Positions 1 to 9,105 of a DNA stretch of 64,000 bases are shown here, piece after piece. The position numbers and the translations under genes were made by a program. Under the pieces are notes generated by a model. The model was not told the DNA's origin, did not search any database, and saw only the letters and a list, made by a program, of their open reading frames with translations. Positions within the stretch are counted from its first letter, which is position 1; the number at the start of each line of letters is the position of its first letter. Source of the stretch: Acidimicrobiales bacterium. Lineage in GTDB: Bacteria; Actinomycetota; Acidimicrobiia; Acidimicrobiales; SHLQ01. The stretch spans positions 139,043-203,042 of the forward strand of contig JAHDCX010000001.1 of assembly GCA_020629635.1 (NCBI GenBank), written 5' to 3'.

Positions 1-206
1 CCGCGCGGCCATACAGGGAACGCAGAGTTGGCGGCGCGGTACGTACTCACCTCGAACTCTTCGGCGCGATTTGGTGACGGATTCAGGAAGAAAGCTCAAG
101 ACAAACTCAAGATCGCGCCGAGAGCGTTCAGTAGGGCGAGATCCCGCCGATGCCTGTTCGAATCCTTCTTGCCTCTCTCCGGGGCCGCACCAGCAAGGAA
201 CTTCAC
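1..206. other. Upstream stretch without a recognised gene
   Basis: No convincing coding sequence, RNA gene or repeat is seen here. An in-frame ATG at 150 could extend the first gene, but the codons from 150 to 206 often end in T, unlike the GC-ending codons after 207, so this part is read as leader DNA. Confidence 0.4.
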
Positions 207-1304
207 ATGCACCTCCACGATCCGAACCCAAACGCTGTCGCTGACGCGGTCGACCAGCTCGGCATTGCGCCGGGTGACGGAGTCGTGGCGATGCTCTGCG
301 ACGACGACCACGCACGACTCCCCGAAGTCCTCGACGGTCTCGGATCCACCCCGACGATCGGTGGCGTCTTCCCGGCGGTGATCTCGAGTGGTGAACGGCA
401 GACATCGGGCTTGACGATCCGGCCGATCCGACTCGGAGGACTGGGTACGCACCTGGTTCCACTCAGCGGCGGAGACAACTCGCTTCCTGCTGGTACCCGC
501 TCGGCGATGGTGTTCGTCGATGGCCTGGGAGCAGGCATCGCGGGCTACCTGCAGCGCCTTTTCACGGCGAACGGGACAGACGTTTCGGTCGTCGGCGGCG
601 GAGCCGGTTCGCTCACCTTCGAGCGACGCCCGGCCGTGTTCACCGAGCACGGCGCAGCGATCGATCACGCCGTCGTGGCCTGCTCACCCGAAGCCGTCTC
701 TCTCGGCGTCGGTCACGGCTGGGAGCGCTTTGCCGGACCGATGGTCGCGACGCGCACGGAGGGAAACACGATTCACGAACTCAACTGGCGTCCTGCTGGC
801 GAGGTGTACCGCGCGCACGTCGAGCCCGATGCCGGTACGGAGGTCACCGTCGACGGCTTCTTCGACGTCGCCAAGGGGTACCCGTTCGGGATCGTCCGCG
901 AAGGGGTCGAGGACGTCGTCCGAGATCCGATCGAGATGACACCGGAAGGCGCGCTCGTGTGCGTTGGAGACGTGCCGCCGAACTCCGTGCTCCACCTCCT
1001 TCGAGGTTCCGAAACTTCGCTCCTGGCCGCCGCGGAGTCTGCGTCGAAAGACGCGGTCGCTGGTGCAGTCGATGGTCCGATCGACACGTTCGTTGTCGAC
1101 TGCATTTCTCGAACACTGTTTCTCGCGGACGGTTTCGACGAGGAACTCGAACGCATTGTCGGGCCGCTCGGGTCAGACAGACGCCGCGTCGACGGCGTCC
1201 TGTCCCTCGGCGAGATCTCGTCATACGGGGCCGGCTTCATCGAGTTCTTCAACAAGACCACGGTCGTTTCGGTGGGTGCCTCGGTGGAGGCCATCAATGG
1301 CTGA
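207..1304 (+). CDS. FIST domain sensory protein
   Basis: The 365-residue product matches the FIST family (FIST_N followed by FIST_C). FIST proteins are ligand-sensing modules that feed signals to histidine kinases and other output domains; amino-acid-like ligands have been proposed. The N-terminal part has the typical alternation of a short acidic stretch with Gly/Ser-rich strands, and the C-terminal part ends in a Gly-Ala-Gly-Phe-Ile-Glu-Phe-type segment expected for FIST_C. No signal peptide or membrane segment is seen, so it should be cytoplasmic. The start at 207 follows AAGGAA; an alternative ATG lies at 150. It overlaps the downstream histidine kinase gene by 8 nt, which implies coupled translation and a sensor-kinase partnership. 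Confidence 0.82.
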   Translation: MHLHDPNPNAVADAVDQLGIAPGDGVVAMLCDDDHARLPEVLDGLGSTPTIGGVFPAVISSGERQTSGLTIRPIRLGGLGTHLVPLSGGDNSLPAGTRSAMVFVDGLGAGIAGYLQRLFTANGTDVSVVGGGAGSLTFERRPAVFTEHGAAIDHAVVACSPEAVSLGVGHGWERFAGPMVATRTEGNTIHELNWRPAGEVYRAHVEPDAGTEVTVDGFFDVAKGYPFGIVREGVEDVVRDPIEMTPEGALVCVGDVPPNSVLHLLRGSETSLLAAAESASKDAVAGAVDGPIDTFVVDCISRTLFLADGFDEELERIVGPLGSDRRRVDGVLSLGEISSYGAGFIEFFNKTTVVSVGASVEAING

Positions 1305-2946
1305 TCCGGCCCCGGACACCCACGACGGCGATCTGATCGAGACGCTGTCGATTCTCTATGAGCTGTCGCTCACGATCGGTCGTTCGCTCGACTTCGATGG
1401 TGCGTGCCGCGACTTTCTCATCCCGCTCATGTCGCGCAAGAACCTCTCTCACGCTGCGGTGTGGCGCTGCGATGCCAACGACAACCGGCTCGCATGGGCG
1501 GTACCTCAAGCTCGCCCCGACGTCGGAGACTTCGCTCCAACGACTGCCGCGGAGACCGGGCGACCCGAGGCGACGACGGCAGGCGCGCCCGGTTGGGAGG
1601 TCATTGCGGCGGCCCACGATCTCGACGACGGCGAAGGCGCCATCTTCCCGCTCCCCGGGATTGGTGTGCTCGCCGTTCGACGCGGGGTGGAGGGGCGTCG
1701 CTTCGACTACGCCTCGCTCGCGCAGCTCCAACCACTCATGGACCAGTTCGCCATCTCCTTGCAGGCCGCAGACGCCTTCCGTCGAAGCCAGGAGGAGCGC
1801 GTCTGGCTCGACCTGCTCTTCGATGCGGTCACCGACGGCATCGTCGTCTGCGAGCCAGACGGACGAATCGTCCGCATGAACGACCGGATGACCACGTGGG
1901 CCAAGGCGGCACACGAGGCAACCTTCCTCTGTGACCTGGCCGGTGGCCCCGGCCCCGTCCGCGACGCCGTTGGTCGGCTCGGGCGCGCCGAGGAAGGGAG
2001 CCGGATCCTGGTCGACGCATCAGAGGTCATCGATCCCTACGGCAACACCCGGACACTCGCCTGGTCCATGGTCTCCGCCTCGATCGCTGGACAGCGCCAG
2101 ATCATCGCCTCGGCCGCCGACGTGTCGAACTGGCAATCGAGAGCAGATGAGCTGCAAATGGCGTCCGAAGCCTCCGATGCGGCCAACCTCGCCAAGTCGC
2201 AGTTCCTGTCGAGGGTTTCTCACGAACTGCGAACGCCACTCAACGCCGTCCTCGGCTTCACCGAGCTCGCCGCAATGACTGAAATCGGTTCCGAGACGGC
2301 CGATTGGCTCGACCGTGTGCTCGTTGCCGGCCGACATCTCCTCACGCTCATCGACGACGTCCTCGATGTCTCGCGCGTTGAAGCCGGTGAGATGACCCTC
2401 AACGTCGAACCCGTCAAGCTCTGCGAGGTCGTCCACGATTCGCTACCGATGGTCCTGGCCCGGGCCGAGGAGTTGGGGATCCAGGTCGAAGCGGTTCCGC
2501 CGGCGAACGCCCCCGACGTCCTCGTCGACCCCGTTCGGGCCCGGCAGGTGATCGTCAACCTGATGAGCAACGCCGTCAAGTTCAACCGGTCCGGCGGCTC
2601 GGTGATCCTGCACTGCGACATCTCCGAAGACTTCGCTTCGGTGTCGGTCACCGACACCGGGTACGGAATCGCCGAACACGACCTCGACCGGTTGTTCGTC
2701 CCGTTCGATCGGCTGGGTCAAGAACGCGGCGAGGTCGAAGGCACGGGTATCGGCCTCAGCCTCTCGCGGGCGATGGCCAGCGCAATGGGCGGCTCCTTGA
2801 CCGCCACCTCGACCGTTGGCGTCGGCTCGACGTTCGTCTTCTCGATGCCGCTCGCACGGGGCCGAGGGCGCGGAGAGATCTCGGCCATCGGTCCCATCGA
2901 CGTCGCGAAAACCACTCCCGACACCGGACTCTCGGAGGCCGCATGA
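1297..2946 (+). CDS. Sensor histidine kinase with GAF- and PAS-like domains
   Basis: This 549-residue soluble kinase has a GAF-like region at about 20-160, a PAS-like region at about 170-280, a HisKA dimerisation domain with the phosphoacceptor motif SHELRTPLN (His309) and a C-terminal HATPase domain. The N box (NLMSNAVKF), G1 (DTGYGIA) and G2 (GTGIGLSLSRA) are all present, so it should be catalytically active. No transmembrane helix is seen. Sensing is therefore probably done by its own GAF/PAS domains or by the FIST protein encoded just upstream, whose gene it overlaps. It has no receiver domain; the adjacent response regulator overlaps its stop by 4 nt (ATGA). The ATG at 1297 was chosen because in-frame DNA further upstream lies inside the FIST gene. 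Confidence 0.9.
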   Translation: MADPAPDTHDGDLIETLSILYELSLTIGRSLDFDGACRDFLIPLMSRKNLSHAAVWRCDANDNRLAWAVPQARPDVGDFAPTTAAETGRPEATTAGAPGWEVIAAAHDLDDGEGAIFPLPGIGVLAVRRGVEGRRFDYASLAQLQPLMDQFAISLQAADAFRRSQEERVWLDLLFDAVTDGIVVCEPDGRIVRMNDRMTTWAKAAHEATFLCDLAGGPGPVRDAVGRLGRAEEGSRILVDASEVIDPYGNTRTLAWSMVSASIAGQRQIIASAADVSNWQSRADELQMASEASDAANLAKSQFLSRVSHELRTPLNAVLGFTELAAMTEIGSETADWLDRVLVAGRHLLTLIDDVLDVSRVEAGEMTLNVEPVKLCEVVHDSLPMVLARAEELGIQVEAVPPANAPDVLVDPVRARQVIVNLMSNAVKFNRSGGSVILHCDISEDFASVSVTDTGYGIAEHDLDRLFVPFDRLGQERGEVEGTGIGLSLSRAMASAMGGSLTATSTVGVGSTFVFSMPLARGRGRGEISAIGPIDVAKTTPDTGLSEAA

Positions 2947-3620
2947 AAGCCCTGATCATCGAGGACGCCCCAGAGTTCGTCCTCGCCGTTGCCGAAATCC
3001 TGAAAGAGGCCGAGTTCGAGGTTCTCGTCGCCGAGACCGGCCACGCCGGACTCGACGTCGCGGCCACCGACCAGCCGGACATGATCATTCTCGACCTTGG
3101 ACTCCCGGACCTCGACGGCATCGAAGTCTGCGGCCGGTTGCGCTCGATCACCGATGCCTACATCGTGATCGTCACTGCGAGAACGGCCGACGTCGACCTG
3201 GCCGCCGGCTTCGCCGCCGGAGCGGATGACTATGTGACCAAACCCTTCTCCGCGATCGAACTCAACTCTCGCGTGCGAGCGGTGATGCGACGGGCGAGAC
3301 GCCGGACCGACATGGCCGATGCGCTCGGACTCTCGCTTGATCCTGCTGAGCGCTCCGTCTGTTTCTCCGGGAAGACGGCAGAACTCACCCAGACCGAGTT
3401 CCGTATCCTCGGACGACTCCTGCTCGAGGACGGCGGTGTCGTCAGTCGGGAGACGATCGCCGAGACGCTCTGGGGAGGACGCTGGGATGGCGTCTCGCAC
3501 ACGATCGACGTGCACATCTCCAACCTCCGAAAGAAGCTCCGAGACATCGGCTGGCCCGGTCGCGTCGCGACGGTGCGAGGTGTCGGCCTTCGAATCGAGG
3601 AGCTCCCCGCGGCCGCCTGA
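2943..3620 (+). CDS. OmpR-family DNA-binding response regulator
   Basis: The 225-residue product has a receiver domain (residues 1-120) with the acidic residues Glu7/Asp8, phosphoacceptor Asp51, Thr78 and Lys100, followed by a winged-helix Trans_reg_C domain (about 130-220) ending in the usual RTVRGVGLR-like turn (here ATVRGVGLRIEE). It should bind DNA as a dimer when phosphorylated. Its start overlaps the stop of the kinase gene, so the kinase is its likely partner. Target genes cannot be read from the sequence; the convergent receiver-Hpt gene next door is a likely second partner. Confidence 0.93.
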   Translation: MKALIIEDAPEFVLAVAEILKEAEFEVLVAETGHAGLDVAATDQPDMIILDLGLPDLDGIEVCGRLRSITDAYIVIVTARTADVDLAAGFAAGADDYVTKPFSAIELNSRVRAVMRRARRRTDMADALGLSLDPAERSVCFSGKTAELTQTEFRILGRLLLEDGGVVSRETIAETLWGGRWDGVSHTIDVHISNLRKKLRDIGWPGRVATVRGVGLRIEELPAAA

Positions 3621-3647
3621 CGATTCCGGCCGTTCAAGGCCGCGTTG

Positions 3648-4814
3648 CTACGCCGCGTCGAGTGCTGATCTCGCGAGCCTGAGCAGTGTGCGAGCGGTCT
3701 CTGCCTCCCGTCGGAGCCGAAGTTCATCGGGCTCAGATCTGCCGAGCTCCACGTCGGCACAGATCTCGGAGAGCCCGTCGAGCGCCAACAAGGCGGCTGT
3801 CGACTTCAGGGTGTGTGCCGCTCGCTTCCGGTCCTCGCCGTCTTCGGACAGGATCGCGTTGACCCGCATGTCGAGTTCTTCGAGGAAGGCCGCAGTGACG
3901 GATCGCGCAACCGCACTTCCGCCGAGGTCGACGGACAGCCGGTGGCCGAGCGCAACCGGGTCGGTCTTTTGCTCGGCGGCGGTCCATGTCGTGACCACCT
4001 CTCGAATTGCCTCCATGCGGACGGGCTTCGTCAGGACGTCGTTCATGCCCGCATCAAGGCAAGCCTGCCGGTCACCGGCCATCGCGTTTGCGGTCATCGC
4101 GACGATTGGTGAGTCGGACGACGCTCCGTGCTCGCGGATCTGGCGAGTGGCCTCGAGGCCGTCGATGTCGGGGAGGTTCCAGTCCATCAAGATCAGACGG
4201 AACGCTTCGCGTCTCGCCAGTTCGACGCCATGTTCGCCCGTCGGCGCGATGACGGGTTCGACGCCGAGCCGTTCGAGCTGCTTGGACGCGAGGAGCTGAT
4301 TGGTCGGATTGTCTTCGACCACCAGTACTCGCGTCTTCGCTTCTTCTTCGGGGCGCAAGAGCGCCATCGTCGGGAAGGAAACGACACCGTTACTGACGAA
4401 TGCTCCCGCATGGTCGCACAGCGCCTCGGCAACCTCGAGGGCAATCGCAGCGAGCTCGTCCGACTCTGCTGCTGACTCCCAGGGAATGTCCACGGTCGAT
4501 TCGTTGATCGCCAGCTCAAGCCGGCCGCCAAACCCGATTGCCAGAGAGGTGAAGAGCGCCGCGGCGGTGGTGGCCGGTGGCCCGAGCGCAACATCGCTCG
4601 CGACGTCACGATCCGCCGCGATTGTGAGGTCGGCGTCCGCTGCCGCCGCGTCGAACATCGCAAGGATCCGCGGAAGTGGGGTTGGGGTCGAGCTGGCCGT
4701 AGAAGCAGAAAGCGCCGTGACTGCGTCGATCAGAAGCCGGACACGATGGTGTCGATACCGATGGAACGCGGCGGCCGCCTCAAGATGTGCTCGAAGATCG
4801 TCCGTCGCGCGCAT
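3648..4814 (-). CDS. Pseudokinase-like / receiver / Hpt phosphorelay protein
   Basis: The 388-residue product has three parts. Residues 1-170 resemble a degenerate histidine kinase core: a helical His-rich segment and an ATPase-like fold without recognisable N, G1 or G2 boxes. Then comes a receiver domain (about 175-290; DWNLPDIDGLEA carries the phospho-Asp, MTANAMAG and LTKPV follow). A C-terminal Hpt domain has the phosphoacceptor in RAAHTLKSTAALL. The receiver-Hpt order suggests a phosphate shuttle, plausibly linked to the kinase and regulator encoded convergently 28 bp away. The start at 4814 was chosen because the longer frame upstream is Arg/Ser-rich and lies in the gap before the AraC gene. 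The pseudokinase reading is inference. Confidence 0.82.
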   Translation of the reverse strand: MRATDDLRAHLEAAAAFHRYRHHRVRLLIDAVTALSASTASSTPTPLPRILAMFDAAAADADLTIAADRDVASDVALGPPATTAAALFTSLAIGFGGRLELAINESTVDIPWESAAESDELAAIALEVAEALCDHAGAFVSNGVVSFPTMALLRPEEEAKTRVLVVEDNPTNQLLASKQLERLGVEPVIAPTGEHGVELARREAFRLILMDWNLPDIDGLEATRQIREHGASSDSPIVAMTANAMAGDRQACLDAGMNDVLTKPVRMEAIREVVTTWTAAEQKTDPVALGHRLSVDLGGSAVARSVTAAFLEELDMRVNAILSEDGEDRKRAAHTLKSTAALLALDGLSEICADVELGRSEPDELRLRREAETARTLLRLARSALDAA

Positions 4815-4881
4815 GAAGAACCATCGGCTCGAAGCGGTGTCTGCGTGAGTGGCAAAGTGGCGGAGCCACGTTGCCCCGCCT

Positions 4882-5742
4882 TTATCGCCCTTGCACGTGT
4901 TTTCGGAACTGGCCTGGCGGCATGCCAGCGTGCTTCGTGAACGTCGCATAGAAGCTGCTCGTCGAAGCAAAGCCGACCGAGAACCCAACCATCGAGGTCG
5001 TGTCGTCGGTGGTCGCGAGCAGCTGTTGTGCCCAGCTCACACGGTGATGATGAATGTACGTGGCGATGGTGACGCCATACGACGCCCGAAACTCGCGCAT
5101 CGCGGTGGTGGGGTGCAGCCCGACCGATGCAGCGACCCGCGCCACATCGAGCGCAGGGTCGGCGGCGTTGGCCACGACGAACGACGCCATGGCGGACGCT
5201 CGTCCGGTCGGAGCCTCTTCGACCAGTGCAGTCGACTCTTGTTCGGTGAGGCACAGGCGGGCGAGGTAGGCGTGCATGTTGAGCAGAGCAACATGTTCGT
5301 ACCTGGAGCGGTCGTCGCCGCGGCGGCGACTTGCTTCGGTGTCGCTGAGGATGCGTTCGAGAATCGCGCGGTCGTCGGTGGAGTCGGTCTCGTAGGTCAG
5401 GATCTTGCCGGCGAGCACTCTTGAGGTAATCGGCAAGTCCCACTGTCGAAACACACGGACCGGGATGTGGAACCAGACCTGTGTCGTCGGGTCATCGACG
5501 TGTGTGGCGATGTGGGGCACCGATGCCCAGAAGACGGCGAGGGATCCCTCGCCGAGCGTCAGGGTGGCGCCGCCGTACCGATACTCGACGGCACCTGTGG
5601 CGATGTAGTTCACCTCGATCTCTGGGTGTCGGTGCATCAGCGGATGGCCATCGCACTCGTGGCGTCCCGCGAGCAGGCCCGTGACTTCCATGGCCTTGTC
5701 GAAGCCGGGAATCGACGTGCCGACGGCGGCAGAGGCTGGCAT
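4882..5742 (-). CDS. AraC-family transcriptional regulator with cupin sensor domain
   Basis: This 286-residue protein has an N-terminal cupin-like sugar-sensing domain (HRHPEIEVNYIATG motif) and two C-terminal helix-turn-helix units (LDVARVAASVGLHPTTAMRE and VGFSVGFASTSSFYATFTKH), the arrangement of MelR-like AraC regulators of sugar operons. It is transcribed away from an ABC sugar importer and glycosidase cluster, so it probably activates that operon in response to its sugar. The ATG at 5742 begins just before the conserved cupin region; longer in-frame starts would run into the divergent promoter. No strong ribosome binding site is seen. Confidence 0.88.
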   Translation of the reverse strand: MPASAAVGTSIPGFDKAMEVTGLLAGRHECDGHPLMHRHPEIEVNYIATGAVEYRYGGATLTLGEGSLAVFWASVPHIATHVDDPTTQVWFHIPVRVFRQWDLPITSRVLAGKILTYETDSTDDRAILERILSDTEASRRRGDDRSRYEHVALLNMHAYLARLCLTEQESTALVEEAPTGRASAMASFVVANAADPALDVARVAASVGLHPTTAMREFRASYGVTIATYIHHHRVSWAQQLLATTDDTTSMVGFSVGFASTSSFYATFTKHAGMPPGQFRKHVQGR

Positions 5743-5864
5743 TCCGGAAAGATAGCCCGGATATCGAGAAGACTTCCAGATCCGAGTCGTCTTGGGTGGA
5801 GTCCGAGCACCTGCCGTCATTGGCGGGGACCAGCTCTCGAAACGATCTTCACGAGGGGGAGACC
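5743..5864. promoter_or_regulatory. Divergent promoter region, AraC gene / sugar ABC operon
   Basis: This 122-bp gap separates the divergent AraC-family gene and the binding-protein gene. It should hold both promoters and the AraC operator. I cannot pick out a convincing operator repeat; a strong ribosome binding site (AGGGGGA) lies at its right end before the ATG at 5865. Confidence 0.5.
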
Positions 5865-7241
5865 ATGCGGTCACCATTGACGAAACTGATGGCGTTTGTT
5901 GCGCTCGCACTACTCGTGCTTGCGTGCTCCAGCACCGACAACGGAGCGGAGGATCCGCCCGATGATGTGCCCGACATCGACGGCTCGACGGAAGCAGCCG
6001 CCGGCAGCGGCGAGCCGGAGACGACCGACGAAACGACGGCCGAACCTGCCGATGCCACCGCCGAGCCCGTCGAACTCCAGGTGCTGGTGAACGCGGCGGA
6101 CTTCAACGAGACCATCCCGGGGTTCTACGAAGAGGTCGCCCGACGCTTCGGCGAGAAGTTTCCCGGGGTCACCGTCAGCTTCGATGTCGTCCCCAACGAC
6201 CAGCTCTCCGAACAGGTTCGAACCGAAGGCATCGGCGGAGGAGGGTTCCACGACGCAGCGGTGGTCTTCAACGTCCCCGAACTCGCCGCCGAAGGCGTGC
6301 TCGAGGACCTCAGCAACGGCATCGGCGACTGGGCGTCCTTCGCCAACTACGGCGACGGACAGAAGGCGAGGGTCACCTACCAAGGCGGCGTCTATGGCGT
6401 GACCAACACCAACAACACGAACGGCGTTTGGTACAACTCCGACCTGCTCGCCGAGGCCGGAGTCGACCCCGACGCGCTGGCCACGATGGACGGCTTCATC
6501 GCCGGGCTCGAAGCCGTTCGTGATGCCGAACTCACGACCGCTGACGGCGACGAAGTCTTCCCGCTGTCGATCAACGCCTCCCGAAGCGACTGGTTCACGT
6601 CCAACTTCATCTACGGCGCAGGCGGCACCCTGATCAACGCCGACGGCTCGGTCGGTGTCGACACCCCCGAACTCCTCGAAGGTTTCGAACTACTCCGACA
6701 GCTCTTCGACGACGAACTCGCCCCTCGTCCCGACGGTGACTACGGCATCAACCGCGGCCTCTTCGAACAGGGTCGGGCAGCATTCTGGATCGCCGGTGAG
6801 TGGGACGGCCCACCGATCGTCGAGGCGCTCGGCGACTCGGCCGGCTTCGTTGCACAGCCACGCTGGAAGGCCGGAGCTACCCCGCTCGGCGGCGCCGACT
6901 GGGTCGTGCCCCTCGGCTCACAGAATCGTGACCTCGCCGTCGAGTGGCTCAAGTTCCTCGTGTCGCAAGAGGTGCAGCAGTACGCCTTCGATGAATTCGC
7001 CCGCCTGCCGGTCGACATCGACGGCCCGATCGAGGGAGGCATCACCGACCCGGTCCTCGACATCATTGCCACCTCGGTCAGCAACGACGGACGGCTCCTC
7101 GACACGCACCTTCTGCCCGACAAGCCGGAGGTCGTCGACCTCTGGCTCGGGCTGATCGACGAAGTCGTCTACGGCGAGACCGCCGTCGCCGAGCTCCTCG
7201 CCGACTACGACGGGCAAATCCAGGAAGCGTTCGGTGGCTGA
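5865..7241 (+). CDS. Sugar ABC transporter substrate-binding lipoprotein
   Basis: This 458-residue extracytoplasmic binding protein has a lipoprotein signal peptide: MRSPLTKLMAF, a hydrophobic core, then lipobox LVLAC with the modified Cys near residue 20. An acidic Asp/Glu/Thr-rich linker (about 21-65) follows, then a UgpB/MalE-type binding fold (COG1653-like). Typical features are a closing WL-x-F-L-V-S-x-E-V-Q segment and aromatic ligand-site residues. It delivers its ligand to the two permeases encoded downstream. The start has a good AGGGGGA site. The ligand is unknown; the linked GH63-type hydrolase suggests a glycosylated small molecule or a short oligosaccharide. No ATPase gene is adjacent, so a shared MsmX/UgpC-type ATPase, such as the one at 18505, may energise it. 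Confidence 0.92.
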   Translation: MRSPLTKLMAFVALALLVLACSSTDNGAEDPPDDVPDIDGSTEAAAGSGEPETTDETTAEPADATAEPVELQVLVNAADFNETIPGFYEEVARRFGEKFPGVTVSFDVVPNDQLSEQVRTEGIGGGGFHDAAVVFNVPELAAEGVLEDLSNGIGDWASFANYGDGQKARVTYQGGVYGVTNTNNTNGVWYNSDLLAEAGVDPDALATMDGFIAGLEAVRDAELTTADGDEVFPLSINASRSDWFTSNFIYGAGGTLINADGSVGVDTPELLEGFELLRQLFDDELAPRPDGDYGINRGLFEQGRAAFWIAGEWDGPPIVEALGDSAGFVAQPRWKAGATPLGGADWVVPLGSQNRDLAVEWLKFLVSQEVQQYAFDEFARLPVDIDGPIEGGITDPVLDIIATSVSNDGRLLDTHLLPDKPEVVDLWLGLIDEVVYGETAVAELLADYDGQIQEAFGG

Positions 7242-7284
7242 CCTGGGCCACGTCTGGTGTGTCGGCGGTTCGGGACCGGCCACC

Positions 7285-7327
7285 CCGGCTGGCGATGAGG
7301 AATTTCCCCTCCATCATCGTCAGCCGG
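7285..7327 (+). promoter_or_regulatory. Intergenic hairpin between binding-protein and permease genes
   Basis: Two 14-nt arms (7285-7298 and 7314-7327) pair with a single G-U wobble around a 15-nt loop, with no T-run behind. In ABC operons such structures commonly protect the abundant binding-protein message or partly terminate transcription before the permease genes. That role is inferred here. Confidence 0.6.
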
Positions 7328-7364
7328 GCGGTCTGGGCTGTGTCGGGTCCACGAGACTGACTGC

Positions 7365-8234
7365 ATGAAGCGTCGCTCACTCGCTCCGTGGCTCATGTTG
7401 TCGCCAATGCTGATCCACATGGCCGTGGTCTGGGTCTACCCCCTGGCCATGAACGTGTGGATCAGCCTTCACGACTGGCAGTTTCTGGGTGAGTCCGAAT
7501 TTGTCGGTGCCGCCAACTATCGACAGTTGGCCGGCGCCGACGAGTTCTGGGACGGCATCGTGAACTCGCTCATCTACACGGCGTTTCTGCCGCTCACGCT
7601 CGGGCCGGCGCTGCTCGTCGCCTTCCTGGTCCACGACATCCGGGCAGGCCGAGGGTTCTTCCGCTCCGCCTACTACGCCACGAGCGTCATCTCGCTGTTC
7701 GGTCTGGCGCTCGTCTTTCGGTTTTTGTTCTCCGACCAGGTTGGCCTGGTCAACGGCTATCTCGTCGATCTTGGCCTCGAACCGATCGCATGGCTCACCG
7801 ACTCGACGTTCCTCAAGGTCGTCATCGGCTCGTTGACCGTCTACAAGGGCATCGGCTGGAACATGCTCGTCTACCTCGGCGCGCTGCAATCGGTCGACAA
7901 GACCCTGATGGAAGCTGCCCGTGTCGACGGCGCCGGATGGTGGCGTACCCGGATCAGCATCGTGTTGCCACAGATCCGGCCGGCAATCGTCTTCACGACC
8001 ATCCTTGCGTTCTCGGCGCTCTTCCAGCTCTTCGCCCCGATCGTGCTCGTCGGCGGACGGAACTCCTTCACCGACGTTCCCCGCGGGATCCGCACGCCAA
8101 CCGTGGAGGCCTACATCCAGGCCTTCGCCCTTCGGAACCCCGGCTACGGCTCGGCGATCATGGTCGTGATGACGGTGATCGTCGTCTCCATCTCGGCATT
8201 CGCCGTCCGGCGCAGCGAAGAGGCCGAGGCATGA
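7365..8234 (+). CDS. Sugar ABC transporter permease (MalF/UgpA type)
   Basis: This 289-residue inner-membrane protein has about six transmembrane helices and the EAA-loop signature (LMEAARVDGAGWWRTRISIVL) that docks the ATPase. It begins with a short cytoplasmic tail and a Trp/Pro-rich first helix typical of MalF/UgpA carbohydrate permeases. It pairs with the MalG-type permease that follows, whose start overlaps its stop. Together they carry the ligand of the upstream lipoprotein across the membrane. Confidence 0.93.
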   Translation: MKRRSLAPWLMLSPMLIHMAVVWVYPLAMNVWISLHDWQFLGESEFVGAANYRQLAGADEFWDGIVNSLIYTAFLPLTLGPALLVAFLVHDIRAGRGFFRSAYYATSVISLFGLALVFRFLFSDQVGLVNGYLVDLGLEPIAWLTDSTFLKVVIGSLTVYKGIGWNMLVYLGALQSVDKTLMEAARVDGAGWWRTRISIVLPQIRPAIVFTTILAFSALFQLFAPIVLVGGRNSFTDVPRGIRTPTVEAYIQAFALRNPGYGSAIMVVMTVIVVSISAFAVRRSEEAEA

Positions 8235-9052
8235 TGCGATTCGTCACCAACCGGAAGATTCTCCACTACCTGACGCTCGCTGCGGGCCTCGCCGTCTTGC
8301 TGTTTCCGATCGTGTTCCTCGTGTCGTCCTCGCTTAAGTCGTCCGCCGACGTGTTCCGAGTTCCGTTCGAACCGATTCCTTCCGACCCACAGTTCGGCAA
8401 CTACGCCGAGGCGTGGGACGGCGTCGTTCGGAAGTTCTTGATCAACAGTGTGATCGTTGCGCTCATCACGATGGTGTCGAACGTCATCTTCTGCTCGCTC
8501 GCCGGCTTCGCCCTCGCCAAATACCAATTCCGCGGCAGGGGTGCGGTCATCGGGTTCGTGCTGCTCACCTCGATCGTCCCCGTCGACTTCAACATCATCC
8601 CGCTCTTCATCCTTGCCCGCGAGCTCGGGTTGCTGAGCACGTACACCGGCATTGCGCTCCCCGGACTGGTCTTCAGCTTCGGCGTCTTCTTGATGATGCA
8701 GTTCGCCAAGTCGATCCCCGACGACCTGCTCGAAGCCGCCCGGATCGACGGATGCAGCGAGATCGGTCTCTTCTTCCGCATCGGATTCCCGCTGCTCCGA
8801 CCCGGGATCGCCGTCCTTGCGATCTTCACGTTCTTCCTCAGCTGGGACGCATTTCTCTGGCCAGCCGTGTCCGCCATCCGAGACGAACGATTCACGCTGC
8901 CGATCGGGCTCACCAGCCTCATGGGCAACCGCAACTTCGACGCACCGCTGCTCATGGCCGCGATCGCGATCTCGCTCGCTCCCGTACTTGTGCTCTTCGC
9001 TGCCGCGCAACGCCGCATCGTCGAAAACGTGCAGACCTCAGGGCTCAAGTGA
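8231..9052 (+). CDS. Sugar ABC transporter permease (MalG/UgpE type)
   Basis: This 273-residue inner-membrane protein has about six transmembrane helices and the EAA motif LLEAARIDGCSEIGLFFRIG, which marks the MalG/UgpE family of carbohydrate permeases. The ATG at 8231 overlaps the previous stop (ATGATG with TGA inside), so the two permeases are translationally coupled and form a heterodimer. A longer in-frame reading exists upstream but lies within the other permease gene. Confidence 0.93.
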   Translation: MMRFVTNRKILHYLTLAAGLAVLLFPIVFLVSSSLKSSADVFRVPFEPIPSDPQFGNYAEAWDGVVRKFLINSVIVALITMVSNVIFCSLAGFALAKYQFRGRGAVIGFVLLTSIVPVDFNIIPLFILARELGLLSTYTGIALPGLVFSFGVFLMMQFAKSIPDDLLEAARIDGCSEIGLFFRIGFPLLRPGIAVLAIFTFFLSWDAFLWPAVSAIRDERFTLPIGLTSLMGNRNFDAPLLMAAIAISLAPVLVLFAAAQRRIVENVQTSGLK

Positions 9053-9105
9053 CCCGGCCACCAAGCGACTCGACCACCCAACCATCCCCAGGACGGAGGA
9101 CTTCT

